Assembly: GCF_000403395.2 (NCBI RefSeq)
Contig: NZ_KE159657.1
Coordinates: 486,172-550,171, forward strand
Source of the DNA: Anaerotruncus sp. G3(2012)
GTDB taxonomy: Bacteria; Bacillota; Clostridia; Oscillospirales; Ruminococcaceae
Direction: 5' to 3'
Length of the DNA: 64,000 nucleotides
Positions 7,515 to 17,615 of the stretch are shown one piece after another. A program made the translations under genes and the position numbers. Every line of letters begins with the position of its first letter. Positions within the stretch are counted from its first letter, which is position 1. The notes under the pieces are model-generated. The model saw nothing but the letters and a program-made list of their open reading frames with translations. It made no database searches and had not been told where the DNA came from.

Positions 7515-8360
7515 CGGAGATCCGCGAGGACGAGTACACAGACCCGGCTGACGGATTGATTCATTGCCGGAAATGCGGAGGCCCCCGGCAGGCGGTCATT
7601 CCCGACCCGTTCAAGGGCGGCAGCTTCAAGCCCCGTTGCGTCTGCCCCTGTCAGCAGGAGGCGGAACGCCGCCGCAAGGAGGCCGAGGAACGCCGCCAGC
7701 GCATAGAGCGCATCAAGCGGCGCAAAGCCCAAGGCTTGCAAGACCGCTACCTCTACGGCTACACTTTCGCCCACGATAACGGCGATAACCCTGTTATGAC
7801 GAAAGCCCACGCATACGTTGACCATTGGCCCCAGGCGTTTAAGCGGAACATTGGGCTGTTGCTGTTCGGCGACGTGGGGACTGGTAAATCTTTCGCGGCC
7901 GGGTGCATCGCAAACGCCCTTCTCGACCGGGACATACCTGTACTCATGACCAACTTCCCCGCTATCCTGGCCCGCCTGTGCGGGACATTCGGAGAGGACA
8001 GGACGGACTTTCTGGACAGCCTGGGAGACCATGACCTGTTAATCATAGACGATCTGGGCGCGAAGCGCAACACCGAGTATGCCCTTGAGCAGATGTTTTC
8101 CATCATCGACAGCCGGTATCGTTGCAACAAGCCGCTGATCGTGACCACGAATCTGAAGCTGGATGAGTTGAAGCGCCCCGCCCGACCTCACCCACGCCCG
8201 TATCTATGACCGGATTTTAGAACGCTGCGCCCCCCTCCTCTTTGCCGGAAAGAACTTCCGTGAGGACAACGCCGCCAACACAAAGGCGGCGGCGCGGCAG
8301 ATTATCACATCAACTGCGGCCAGCCATCGGCAGACCGCCACCGAGAAAGGAGAACTATGA
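7511..8360 (+). pseudogene. DnaC/IstB-like helicase-loader ATPase, frameshifted near the C-terminus
   Basis: A AAA+ ATPase with an N-terminal zinc-finger-like cysteine set (C19, C22, C43, C45, C47), a charged helix, Walker A GDVGTGKS (residues 120-127), Walker B LLIIDDLG and a sensor region VTTNLKLDELKRP. The frame then closes at 8207-8209. Shifting by +1 at the C run 8181-8183 restores DLTHARIYDRILERCAPLLF and a normal C-terminus ending at 8358-8360, where the TnpW start overlaps in ATGA. This is a one-base insertion in a homopolymer, either a real mutation or a sequencing error. If real, the arginine-finger region is lost. Confidence 0.8.
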
Positions 8361-8557
8361 GTAATGAAACCAGCACCACCGAGACGAGCATCTACCCCAA
8401 GGCCACGCCGCAGACCCCGCCCGTGCTGGTGAAGAAAATCGGCAAGACCACCTACCGGGTGTGGGCGCATTTCAGCACCACCAGCACCAAGACAATGGAG
8501 GACGAAATCAAACGCCTACTTCGTGAGGAAGTCCGTCAGGTGACGGAAAACGAGTAA
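8357..8557 (+). CDS. tnpW: Transposon-encoded protein TnpW
   Basis: A 66-residue protein with the TnpW pattern: a Thr-rich N-terminus (MSNETSTTETSIYPKATP), the core PPVLVKKIGKTTYRVWAHFS and a C-terminal helix MEDEIKRLLREEV. TnpW proteins are small markers of clostridial mobilizable transposons and have no proven function. The start ATG overlaps the restored stop of the upstream ATPase gene (ATGA), supporting translational coupling in the ancestral, unbroken gene. Confidence 0.85.
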   Translation: MSNETSTTETSIYPKATPQTPPVLVKKIGKTTYRVWAHFSTTSTKTMEDEIKRLLREEVRQVTENE

Positions 8558-8734
8558 CAGCGCAAGTAGACCGGGAACCGCAACAGGCTCCCGGTCATTT
8601 TTATCGCCGTTTTGTGAATAATTTGTAAATATGATGAAAAAGTCCTTGATGATGTGATTCTATTACTTGAAATCCAACGAAGGACATGGTACAATGCTTA
8701 CGCCCTGCCATGTCCTTTTTTGAAAGGGGTATCC

Positions 8735-9577
8735 ATGTCAGAAAAGAGACGAGATGGCAAAGACCGTCTCCTCAGAACAGGGGAGAGCCGGTGTGCCGAC
8801 GGAAAAAGTGACAAATTGCCGCTGAAGAAGCGTTCCTGTGAAGTTCTCAGGGATGGGGTGATTACTGAAATCAAGAAGAGCCACGACTGGGAGAAGCCTA
8901 AGCGTCACGCGCTGACAGTTTCTGAGCAGGAGGCATTCGTTGATTTTGTGGCACGAACTCCAACGTACTGTCACTGGTCAAACTTGTTCACCGTGTTGCT
9001 TGGTACTGGAATGAGAGTAGGCGAGTGCCTTGGCCTTCGGTGGGAAGACTGTGACTTTAAGGGCAAGATTATTAATGTAAATCACAATCTCATACATCGA
9101 GTCACAGAAGCCGGGAATATGGAAATCTATATCACAACTCCGAAAACAAAGGCGGGCATTCGCATTATTCCGATGTTCGATGATGTGAAGCGGGCCTTGT
9201 TAGACAAGAGGCTGAAACAAATGGAGCATGGCTTTACACGAACCGGGATAGATGGCTATTCCGGCTTTATCTTCCAAAATCGTTTTCAGGAGATCCTCAT
9301 TCCACATCTAGTTCATCGGGCCATCTGGCGCATCATCCGGGATCGTAACATTGAGGCAGGAGAAACCGGAGCGATCTGGTTACCGCATTTTTCCGTCCAC
9401 AACCTACGGCCCACTTTTTGTACAAGGCTTTGTGAGAACGAGCCGAATATCAAGATTATCCAGGAAATCATGGGGCGTCGGAACATTGAAACTACAATGG
9501 ACGTGTATAACGAGGCCACCAAAGAGAAGAAGATGGAATCAATTTCCAACCTGGAGGGCAAAATTAAGATAAGCTGA
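8735..9577 (+). CDS. Tn916-type tyrosine integrase with internal deletion, probably inactive
   Basis: The protein is 280 residues, against about 400 for the Tn916 Int family. The N-terminus (MSEKRRDGKDRLLRTGESRC) matches the family's arm-binding domain, but after residue ~35 it jumps directly to the catalytic domain (VITEIKKSHDWEKPKRHAL), so the core-binding domain is missing. Catalytic residues present: R94 (GTGMRVGE), a lysine near 138, H221 and R224 (HNLR), Y257 (TTMDVY). The H in the usual LGH/MGH box is R247 (MGRRNI). Start 8735 follows GAAAGGGG. Loss of a domain plus a catalytic-box change makes recombination unlikely. The gene ends the mobile element on the right. Confidence 0.85.
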   Translation: MSEKRRDGKDRLLRTGESRCADGKSDKLPLKKRSCEVLRDGVITEIKKSHDWEKPKRHALTVSEQEAFVDFVARTPTYCHWSNLFTVLLGTGMRVGECLGLRWEDCDFKGKIINVNHNLIHRVTEAGNMEIYITTPKTKAGIRIIPMFDDVKRALLDKRLKQMEHGFTRTGIDGYSGFIFQNRFQEILIPHLVHRAIWRIIRDRNIEAGETGAIWLPHFSVHNLRPTFCTRLCENEPNIKIIQEIMGRRNIETTMDVYNEATKEKKMESISNLEGKIKIS

Positions 9578-9883
9578 GTTTTACGACAAATCATGGAATA
9601 CACTGTGTAACACTAAACGATATGCCGAGAAAGTAGGAAAACTGGCATGAATGGTCACGATTTGATAACTTATGTAACGGTATGCGGAGTGGAGAAACAA
9701 TGTCCAGCCATAAAGCTGCTGGACAAATAAAGGGCCTGTTGGAGTGCAGTTGTCAACAAGAGAAGTTCTGAGGGAGTATAGTGCTCCTTCGGGCTTTTTC
9801 TTTTGACAGGAAGGCTTGGGACGCATTTTCGTTTGGTTTAGGACTCAATTTTCCACATCACATACGGAAAGGGTGGCGCTTGG
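9578..9883. other. Right flank of the mobile element: terminator and leader of the sigma-54 regulator gene
   Basis: No protein gene is seen. There is a hairpin TGTCCAGC/GCTGGACA at about 9699-9725 and a terminator at 9768-9800. A TTGACA at 9803-9808 without a convincing -10 could be the promoter of the regulator gene. The right attachment site of the element should lie here, but no core repeat can be named. Confidence 0.4.
9768..9800 (+). terminator. Rho-independent terminator after the integrase gene
   Basis: CTGAGGGAG (9768-9776) pairs with CTCCTTCGG (9784-9792) through seven Watson-Crick and two G-U pairs, with a seven-base loop and a GCTTTTTC tail. The G-U pairs show the plus strand is the transcribed one. 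Confidence 0.65.
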
Positions 9884-11379
<1,496 letters not shown>

Positions 11380-11380
<1 letters not shown>

Positions 11381-11436
11381 TTCTCAAAACAAGAAAACAA
11401 ATTCTTAAATCGAGAAAAATTCTTAAAACAAGAAAA
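11380..11436 (+). promoter_or_regulatory. Three upstream activating palindromes for the sigma-54 regulator
   Basis: Three near-identical 18-bp copies of ATTCT-YAAAWCR-AGAAAA lie at 11380-11397, 11401-11418 and 11419-11436, about two helical turns apart. Each is a palindrome TTCT-N7-AGAA. They lie 140-200 bp before a -24/-12 promoter and right after the activator gene, the usual layout of enhancer sites for such proteins. The repeats are seen directly; binding by the neighbouring regulator is inferred. Confidence 0.8.
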
Positions 11437-11448
11437 TGCTATCCACTC

Positions 11449-11507
11449 AAAAACAGGAGCTTTTGCGAATCTCAATCAGAGGGATTCGGATAAAGGCTCC
11501 TGTTTTT
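11449..11507 (+). terminator. Terminator between regulator gene and catabolic operon
   Basis: AAAAACAGGAGC (11449-11460) pairs perfectly with GCTCCTGTTTTT (11496-11507). An inner stem CGAAT/ATTCG (11466-11470, 11484-11488) extends the hairpin, which ends in a U tract. It isolates the regulator gene from the sigma-54 operon. Confidence 0.8.
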
Positions 11508-11575
11508 GTAGATATACACCAAATAAGGCATGAAAAATTATACGGAAATGTAGAAACGATTTGAAGATAATACGG

Positions 11576-11592
11576 TTGGAACAGAACTTGCT
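11576..11592 (+). promoter_or_regulatory. Sigma-54 (-24/-12) promoter
   Basis: The sequence TTGGAAC-AGAAC-TTGCT fits the consensus TGGCAC-N5-TTGCW with one mismatch (A for C in the -24 box) and exact spacing. It is 38 bases before the start of the ammonia-lyase gene and downstream of three enhancer-like palindromes and a sigma-54 activator gene, which together make the call strong. Confidence 0.85.
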
Positions 11593-11629
11593 CTATAAAT
11601 AGGCACACAGAGAAAGGGCGTGGAACAAG

Positions 11630-12832
11630 ATGAAAGAGACATTTAAACTGGTAAGCAGAGAACATGGCGGAAAAGGTTGCGACCTTAGCTTCCTGAACAA
11701 GCAGGAGGCTGTAAAGATACAGAATTTTCATAAGAGTTTCCCGATGTATGCCCCCACGCCGCTGGCAAAATTGCCCGCAACTGCGGCTTGCCTGGGACTT
11801 GGGGAAATGTATGTCAAGGATGAATCCTACCGGTTTGGACTGAATGCGTTTAAGGTGCTGGGCGGCAGCTACGCCATTGGGCATTATCTCGCGGAAAAGC
11901 TGGGCAAAGAGATTTCCGAGGTGGATTATCAGACCCTGATCTCGGACGAGGTGAAACAGCAGCTGGGAGAACTCACCTTTGTAACGGCCACAGATGGCAA
12001 CCATGGACGGGGTGTCGCATGGGCGGCCCGGCAGTTCGGCCAGAAGGCTGTGGTATATATGCCCAAAGGGAGCGCCGCCGAACGGCTGGCTAACATTCAG
12101 GCTGAGGGGGCTGAAGCTTCTATCACCGAGCTGAACTATGACGACGCGGTCCGGCTAGCCAACCGCCAGGCAGAGGAAAAAGGCTGGGTCATGGTGCAGG
12201 ATACCGCATGGGAAGGGTATGAGGATATCCCCACCTGGATCATGCAGGGCTACGGCACCATGGGGCTTGAGGCATATGAGCAGCTTTCCCAGATGCCCAC
12301 ACACATCTTCCTCCAGGCGGGCGTCGGCTCGATGGCAGGCGCAGTGACTGGGCTGTTCGCGGCCTGCTGCGGCAAAGACCGCCCGATCATCACGATTGTG
12401 GAGCCGGAGAAAGCAAACTGCCTCTACCGGACAGCGGAAGCCAACGACGGACAGCGCCATTTCGTGACCGGAGATATGAATACCATTATGGCAGGGCTGG
12501 CCTGCGGGGAGCCTTGCAGCATCGGCTGGAACATCCTTGCCGATTATGCGGATCATTTCATCTCCTGCCCCGATTATGTGGCGGCGAAGGGGATGCGGAT
12601 TCTCGGCAACCCGGCAGGCAGAGACGACCGCGTGGTATCCGGAGAGAGCGGTGCAGCCTCGTTCGGCTGCGTGGCGGAGATCATGACCAATCCGGAGCTG
12701 GCTTGGATGAAGGAAAAGCTGGGCCTGAACGAAACATCCCGCGTCCTGTTTTTCAGCACCGAGGGTGACACCGACCAGGAAAACTATAAAGCAATCGTGT
12801 GGGACGGAAAATACCCCAGCAAAGCATTTTAA
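11630..12832 (+). CDS. dpaL: Diaminopropionate ammonia-lyase
   Basis: A PLP enzyme that splits 2,3-diaminopropionate (D or L) into pyruvate and ammonia through a 2-aminoacrylate intermediate. At 400 residues it is the usual YgeX length. The PLP lysine is K75 in LNAFKVLGGSYA. TDGNHGRGVAWAA is the cofactor-binding Asn loop, and the C-terminal VVSGESGAASFG and FFSTEGDTD motifs are typical. It is the first gene of an operon with a sigma-54 promoter 38 bases upstream. The downstream YgeY and RidA fit: YgeX-YgeY occur together in Escherichia coli, and RidA removes 2-aminoacrylate. Confidence 0.95.
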   Translation: MKETFKLVSREHGGKGCDLSFLNKQEAVKIQNFHKSFPMYAPTPLAKLPATAACLGLGEMYVKDESYRFGLNAFKVLGGSYAIGHYLAEKLGKEISEVDYQTLISDEVKQQLGELTFVTATDGNHGRGVAWAARQFGQKAVVYMPKGSAAERLANIQAEGAEASITELNYDDAVRLANRQAEEKGWVMVQDTAWEGYEDIPTWIMQGYGTMGLEAYEQLSQMPTHIFLQAGVGSMAGAVTGLFAACCGKDRPIITIVEPEKANCLYRTAEANDGQRHFVTGDMNTIMAGLACGEPCSIGWNILADYADHFISCPDYVAAKGMRILGNPAGRDDRVVSGESGAASFGCVAEIMTNPELAWMKEKLGLNETSRVLFFSTEGDTDQENYKAIVWDGKYPSKAF

Positions 12833-12907
12833 CCGATTGGAAGTCAGGCACCCATATGCAGGGCCGCAGGCCGGTTTTGCATTGAGAATATAGAGGAGGT
12901 AAGGTCA

Positions 12908-14092
12908 ATGTTGAGCAAAGAGAGACAAGAGCAAGTGGTGGAATTGTGCCAAAAGCTGATCCGGCAGCAGAGCTATTCCGGGCATGAGGACGGGGTAGTG
13001 GCGGAGCTGTCCGCGCAGATGAAAGCGGAGGGGTTCGACTCGGTCACAGTGGACCGGTACGGCAACATCATCGGATGCATCAAAGGCAGCCGTCCGGGAA
13101 AAAAGATCCTGTTTGACGGTCATATTGACACTGTCCCGGTGGGGGACGAGACTGAGTGGACCTATCCTCCGTTCGCGGCAGAGATTCACGACGGCAAAAT
13201 CTACGGCCGCGGGACCAGCGATATGAAAGGCGCGGTGGCCGGCTTTGTAACAGCGGCTGCGGCATTTGCCAAGGACACTGGTAAGGACTTCGCAGGCGAA
13301 ATCTATGTAGCCGGCGTTGTGCACGAGGAGTGCTTCGAGGGCGTGGCGGCACGCGAGATCAGCAAGGCGGTACAGCCCGACTATGTGGTAATCGGCGAGG
13401 CGTCCCAGCTCAACCTCAAGATCGGCCAGAGAGGCCGCGGAGAAATCGTGGTCGAAACGTTCGGCAAGCCCTGCCATTCCGCAAACCCGGAAAAGGGCAT
13501 CAACGCTGTTTACAAAATGGCCAAGGTGATCGAGGCGATCCGCACGCTGGAGCCGACCCATCACCCGGTTCTGGGGGACGGCATCCTCGAACTGACCGAC
13601 ATCAAATCCGCACCGTATCCGGGCGCATCGGTGGTGCCCGAGTACTGCCGGGCGACCTATGACCGCCGTCTGCTGGTGGGCGAGACCAAGGAGAGCGTGC
13701 TCGAGCCGATTCAGAAGCTGCTCGATGGACTGATGGCAGAGGACCCTCAGCTCAAGGCGAAGGTTTCCTATGCGGTCGGCAAAGAGCTTTGCCACACCGG
13801 CGCTGAGATCACCGGAGAGCGGTTCTTCCCGGGCTGGCTCTACGACGAGAACGATGCATTCGTGCAGGATGTGAAGAAACAGCTCGAGGGGATGGGCTAC
13901 CAGCCGGAGATCACCCAGTACAACTTCTGCACCAACGGCAGCCATTATGCGGGCGAGGCGCAGATTAAGACATTCGGCCTTGGCCCCTCTAAGGAAAATC
14001 TGGCGCATACGGTGAACGAGTACATCGAGGTAGACCAGCTGGTGAAAGTCACCGACTGCTATTATGGCGTGATGCAGGCGCTTTTGAAATAA
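12908..14092 (+). CDS. ygeY: YgeY-type M20 metallohydrolase
   Basis: A 394-residue M20-family zinc hydrolase. Metal ligands by family pattern are H72 and D74 (FDGHIDTVPVGD), the bridging aspartate in GRGTSDMKG and the E140-E141 pair (VHEECFEG), with later GEAS and the C-terminal THNGSHYAG-like stretch (CTNGSHYAGEA). It follows dpaL by 75 bases with GAGGAGG before its ATG. The family probably hydrolyses an acylated or peptide-bound amino acid; in this setting a diaminopropionate-containing substrate is plausible, but the true substrate is not established. Confidence 0.9.
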   Translation: MLSKERQEQVVELCQKLIRQQSYSGHEDGVVAELSAQMKAEGFDSVTVDRYGNIIGCIKGSRPGKKILFDGHIDTVPVGDETEWTYPPFAAEIHDGKIYGRGTSDMKGAVAGFVTAAAAFAKDTGKDFAGEIYVAGVVHEECFEGVAAREISKAVQPDYVVIGEASQLNLKIGQRGRGEIVVETFGKPCHSANPEKGINAVYKMAKVIEAIRTLEPTHHPVLGDGILELTDIKSAPYPGASVVPEYCRATYDRRLLVGETKESVLEPIQKLLDGLMAEDPQLKAKVSYAVGKELCHTGAEITGERFFPGWLYDENDAFVQDVKKQLEGMGYQPEITQYNFCTNGSHYAGEAQIKTFGLGPSKENLAHTVNEYIEVDQLVKVTDCYYGVMQALLK

Positions 14093-14131
14093 GAACGGGC
14101 GTTGAGGTTCTTTTGAGAAAGGGGTAACAGT

Positions 14132-15607
14132 ATGAGCAGCAAACAGACAACAGCGTTGGTTATCATATTTATCTATATGGCGCTGACAATCGTGCTTGGT
14201 CTGGTAGTATCCAAACGGAAGCAGGCGAAACTCTCGGAAAAGCAGAGCAATGAGGACTTCCTGATGGCGGGAAAATCCCTCGGCCCACTGGTTCTGGCAG
14301 GGACCCTCTTCGCGGCGAACACAGGCGGCGCCAGCACGACCGGTATCGCAACCAACGTATTCAGCTATGGGCTTTCCGCCTGCTGGTATGTGGTCGCGGC
14401 AGGAATCGGATTCATCCTGGTTTCGTTCATCGCACCCTACTTCCGTAAGGCGCAGGCCAGCACAGTCCCGCAGATCATCAGCAAGCGGTACGGCAAGGCG
14501 TCCCACATCTTTACGGCATTTACCTCGATTGCGGCCCTGTTTATGGCAACCGGCGCGCAGATCATCGCGACCGCTTCTATCATCAATGTGGTGACCGGGC
14601 TTGACTTCAACACAGCGGCGATCATCATTACCATCGTGGTCATTATCTATACGATGGTGGGCGGCTTCCAGTCGGTAGCAGCGGCAAACCTGATGCACGT
14701 CCTGTTCATCACCGTCGGCATGACCATTGCGATGTTCGTTATGGTGAACAGCCCCGAGGTTGGCGGTATGTCGAACCTGTTCGCGCACGCCAAAGAGATC
14801 ACCGACGCGAACGGTGCGAACATGAACCTCCTCAGCATGACCAAAATCGGTGTACCGACCGTCATTGGCTACATCGCCATGTATTTCATGACCTTCCCCA
14901 CCGGACAGGAGATCGTACAAACCTATTGCTCCGCTAAGGATGGCGCATCCGCGAAGCTCGGTTCCCTGATCGCAGGTGTCCTTTCCGCAGTTTATGCGGT
15001 GGTTCCGGCACTGATCGGCCTGATGGCATACACCTTCATCGACGGTTATGCGGCAAGCTCCCAGAAGAACGCACTCGCAGATGCGACCATGCGGTTTGCC
15101 CCGGCGGTGGTAGCAGGTATCGTGCTTGCGGCAGTCGTGGCGGCGACCATGAGTTCCGCTTCGGGCAACATGATCGGTACGGCAACCATGTTTACCAACG
15201 ATATTTTCCGCCCCTATATCAATGGCGGCAAGCAGGATGACCAGAAAGAAATCTGGATTTCCAGAGTGGTCATGGTGATCGTAGGCGGCGTCGGCCTGAC
15301 TGTAGCGCTGACCGCATCCAACATCATCAGCGTTATGATGGGCGCATTCGCTCTGCGCAGCGCAGGTCCATTCGCGGCGTTCATCTGCGGCCTGTTCTAT
15401 AAGAACGTGACCCAGCGTGCAGGCTTTATTTCGATCGTATCGGGAACTGTCGTAGCAGCAATCTGGATTTATGTGCTGAATACCCCGTGGGGCCTCAGCG
15501 CGATGGTACCGGGCGGTCTGGTAGCTCTGGCAGTGATCTTCGCAGTCTCCAAGATCGAGCGCGCAAACGGCGTGCCGGCAGCACCGGAAATCCAGCTCGA
15601 GGACTAA
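14132..15607 (+). CDS. Sodium:solute symporter (SSS family)
   Basis: A 491-residue membrane protein with about 13 hydrophobic segments starting at residue ~9. Family features are the early GKSLGPLVLAGTLFAANTGGASTTG stretch (TM1, sodium site) and SYGLSACWYVVAAGIGF. The length is standard for SSS carriers. It lies 39 bases after ygeY with GAAAGGGG before the ATG, so it is probably the importer for the substrate of the operon, driven by sodium. The substrate is inferred only from the neighbours. Confidence 0.92.
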   Translation: MSSKQTTALVIIFIYMALTIVLGLVVSKRKQAKLSEKQSNEDFLMAGKSLGPLVLAGTLFAANTGGASTTGIATNVFSYGLSACWYVVAAGIGFILVSFIAPYFRKAQASTVPQIISKRYGKASHIFTAFTSIAALFMATGAQIIATASIINVVTGLDFNTAAIIITIVVIIYTMVGGFQSVAAANLMHVLFITVGMTIAMFVMVNSPEVGGMSNLFAHAKEITDANGANMNLLSMTKIGVPTVIGYIAMYFMTFPTGQEIVQTYCSAKDGASAKLGSLIAGVLSAVYAVVPALIGLMAYTFIDGYAASSQKNALADATMRFAPAVVAGIVLAAVVAATMSSASGNMIGTATMFTNDIFRPYINGGKQDDQKEIWISRVVMVIVGGVGLTVALTASNIISVMMGAFALRSAGPFAAFICGLFYKNVTQRAGFISIVSGTVVAAIWIYVLNTPWGLSAMVPGGLVALAVIFAVSKIERANGVPAAPEIQLED

Positions 15608-16010
15608 GAACCCGTATTCACAACCATTCGATACCGTCTGAGCGGGTCTTTTGCCGGCCTGCCGCGTTGAAAAATCTTGCAATACACAAAGTATTGTCTG
15701 CGTTTTTTCGCCTTGCAGGGCAGCAAAATCCCTCGCTCATCCGGCATCCTCTGATTATAAATACAGGTTCTAAGTTTTACTCGATTTTTTTCAAAAAATC
15801 GCGGTTCCCAAAGGCAGAGCCTTTGGCCGCGTCCCGCAGGACGCGGAATCTTTATCCTGAGAAGCGTATTTGGGGGTGAATTGACGCCCGCAGGGCGGCA
15901 AGAGGGGCTTTTTACAAGAAAAAAGCCCCTCCCTAAAAACGCACCAGGATAGCAATAACCGCACCATACACCAAGATCAACGATAGATGTAAGACAGGAG
16001 GAGCATCGGG
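15608..16010 (+). repeat. Long intercistronic spacer with an array of hairpins
   Basis: A 403-bp gap inside an otherwise tight operon, without a protein gene. It holds CAATAC/GTATTG (15680-15696), CGATTTTTT/AAAAAATCG (15782-15801), CCAAAGGC/GCCTTTGG (15808-15826), CCGCGTCC/GGACGCGG (15827-15846), CGCCC/GGGCG (15885-15897) and a strong GAGGGGCTTTTT/AAAAAGCCCCTC type stem at 15902-15931. The last could terminate or pause transcription. The cluster looks like a dispersed extragenic palindromic repeat, which cannot be confirmed from one window. Confidence 0.55.
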
Positions 16011-17615
16011 ATGAAAAAACTGATTCAAGGCGGGCTTGTCATCGACGGAACCCAGAAAGCAGGATTCAAAGCGGATGTACTGGTGGAGGACGACCGGATT
16101 GCCAAAATCGGTTCGATCGAGCCGGACGATTCGATGGAAGTGATCGACGCAAGCGGGCTGGTAGTTGCACCGGGCTTTATCGATACCCACAGCCACAGCG
16201 ACCTTGAGGTACTGGTTAACCCTGAAATCCAGCCCAAGGTGATGCAGGGAATCACCACCGAGATCCTTGGCCAGGACGGGATTTCCATGTCGCCGCTGCC
16301 GAAACAGTACATCAGCCCCTGGCGTAAAAACCTGGCTGGCCTGGATGGGGACAGCGACGCGATCAACTGGAACTACGAGACCACCGAAGGCTATCTGAAA
16401 ATGGTGGAAGCTGCAAAACCGGGCCTGAACGAGTGCTATCTGGTGCCCCATGGCAATATCCGCATGGAAGCAATGGGTCTGGAAAACCGCCTGCCCAACG
16501 AGGAAGAGCTGGAGAAGATGCGCCAGATCACCCGCCGGGAGATGGAAGCGGGTGCAATCGGCCTGTCCACCGGCCTGATCTATATGCCCTGCGCCTATTC
16601 CGAGTCGAAAGAGATCATTGAGATGTGCAAGGTCGTGGCCGAGTACGACGGACGGTTCGTCATCCACCAGCGGAGTGAGGCGGATACCATCCTCGATTCG
16701 ATGAAAGAGGTCATCACCATTGGGCGCGAGTCGGGCGTTAAAATCCATTACTCCCACTTCAAGGTATGCGGCAAGAAAAACTGGGATAAGATTGATGACG
16801 TGATCCGTCTGCTGGAACAGGCGAAAGCGGAGGGGATTGACGTTTCGTTCGACCAGTATCCCTATGTGGCAGGCAGCACGATGCTGGGCGTTATCCTGCC
16901 TCCCTGGGTACACGACGGCGGCACCGACAAGGTGCTCGAGCGCCTCGCAGACAAGGAACTGCGCAAAAAGATGGTCTATGACATCGAACATGGCATCCCC
17001 GGCTGGGACAACTTTGTCGAATTTGCCGGTCTGGACCAGATCTTCGTAACCAGCGTCAAGACCGAAAAGAATCAGGATGCGGTCGGCCTGAGCCTGACCC
17101 AGTTGGGCGAGCTGCGTGGGACCGACCCGTATACGGCAACCTTCGACCTTCTCTACGAGGAGGAGAACGCGGTTGGCATGGTCGATTTCTACGGTACTGA
17201 GGAGCATGTCCAGCTGTTCATGAAACGTCCGGAGATGAATGCCTGTACCGACGGGCTGCTGGGCGGCAAGCCGCATCCGCGTGTATACGGCGCATTCCCC
17301 CGCATTCTGGGAAAATACGTGCGTGAGGACAAGGCGCTGACGCTGGAAGAGGCCATCTATAAGATGACCAAAAAACCGGCAACGACCTTCAATATGACCG
17401 ACCGCGGAGAAATCCGGGAGGGCGCTTACGCAGACCTGTGCATCTTCAACCCGGAAACCGTCATTGATAAGGGTACCTTCACCGACCCGATCCAGTATCC
17501 AGAAGGGATCGTGCATGTCATGGTCAACGGCGAGCTGGCTGTGAAGGACGGCAAACATACCGGCACACGCAACGGTGTGGTCCTGAAGAAGAAAGGGAAA
17601 GAGGTTGTGAAATAA
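16011..17615 (+). CDS. N-acyl-D-amino-acid deacylase (D-aminoacylase)
   Basis: An amidohydrolase-superfamily enzyme of 534 residues that removes acyl groups from N-acyl-D-amino acids. The metal motif is H60 and H62 (GFIDTHSHSD). QGITTEILGQDGISMSP, GAIGLSTGLIYMPCAYS, KIHYSHFKVCG and the C-terminal DRGEIREGAYADLCIFNPE are D-aminoacylase hallmarks. AGGAGG lies before its ATG. The ridA start overlaps its stop (TAATG), so the two are coupled. It likely feeds free D-amino acids into the pathway opened by the ammonia-lyase. Confidence 0.92.
   Translation: MKKLIQGGLVIDGTQKAGFKADVLVEDDRIAKIGSIEPDDSMEVIDASGLVVAPGFIDTHSHSDLEVLVNPEIQPKVMQGITTEILGQDGISMSPLPKQYISPWRKNLAGLDGDSDAINWNYETTEGYLKMVEAAKPGLNECYLVPHGNIRMEAMGLENRLPNEEELEKMRQITRREMEAGAIGLSTGLIYMPCAYSESKEIIEMCKVVAEYDGRFVIHQRSEADTILDSMKEVITIGRESGVKIHYSHFKVCGKKNWDKIDDVIRLLEQAKAEGIDVSFDQYPYVAGSTMLGVILPPWVHDGGTDKVLERLADKELRKKMVYDIEHGIPGWDNFVEFAGLDQIFVTSVKTEKNQDAVGLSLTQLGELRGTDPYTATFDLLYEEENAVGMVDFYGTEEHVQLFMKRPEMNACTDGLLGGKPHPRVYGAFPRILGKYVREDKALTLEEAIYKMTKKPATTFNMTDRGEIREGAYADLCIFNPETVIDKGTFTDPIQYPEGIVHVMVNGELAVKDGKHTGTRNGVVLKKKGKEVVK

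Larger units (their letters stand above)
2388..9577. mobile_element. Remnant of an integrative and mobilizable element
   Basis: A colinear set of genes typical of clostridial mobilizable transposons: a DUF3847-like protein, an oriT-like site, MobA/MobL relaxase, HTH and ParB-like proteins, a RepA-like protein, a Cys-rich VLP protein, a replisome organizer, a DnaC-like loader, TnpW and a Tn916-type tyrosine integrase at the right end. At least four genes carry damage (relaxase start ATA, frameshifts at about 6040 and 8181, integrase internal deletion). The element therefore looks immobile by itself. The left end and the attachment sites are not identified, so the borders given are those of the recognisable content. 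Confidence 0.75.

Noticed and set aside
12905-15682. A 925-codon open frame on the minus strand across ygeY and the symporter gene
   Set aside because: It is antisense to two well-supported genes, is rich in His, Asp, Arg and Cys as expected from codon bias of the sense genes, and has no domain or ribosome binding site.
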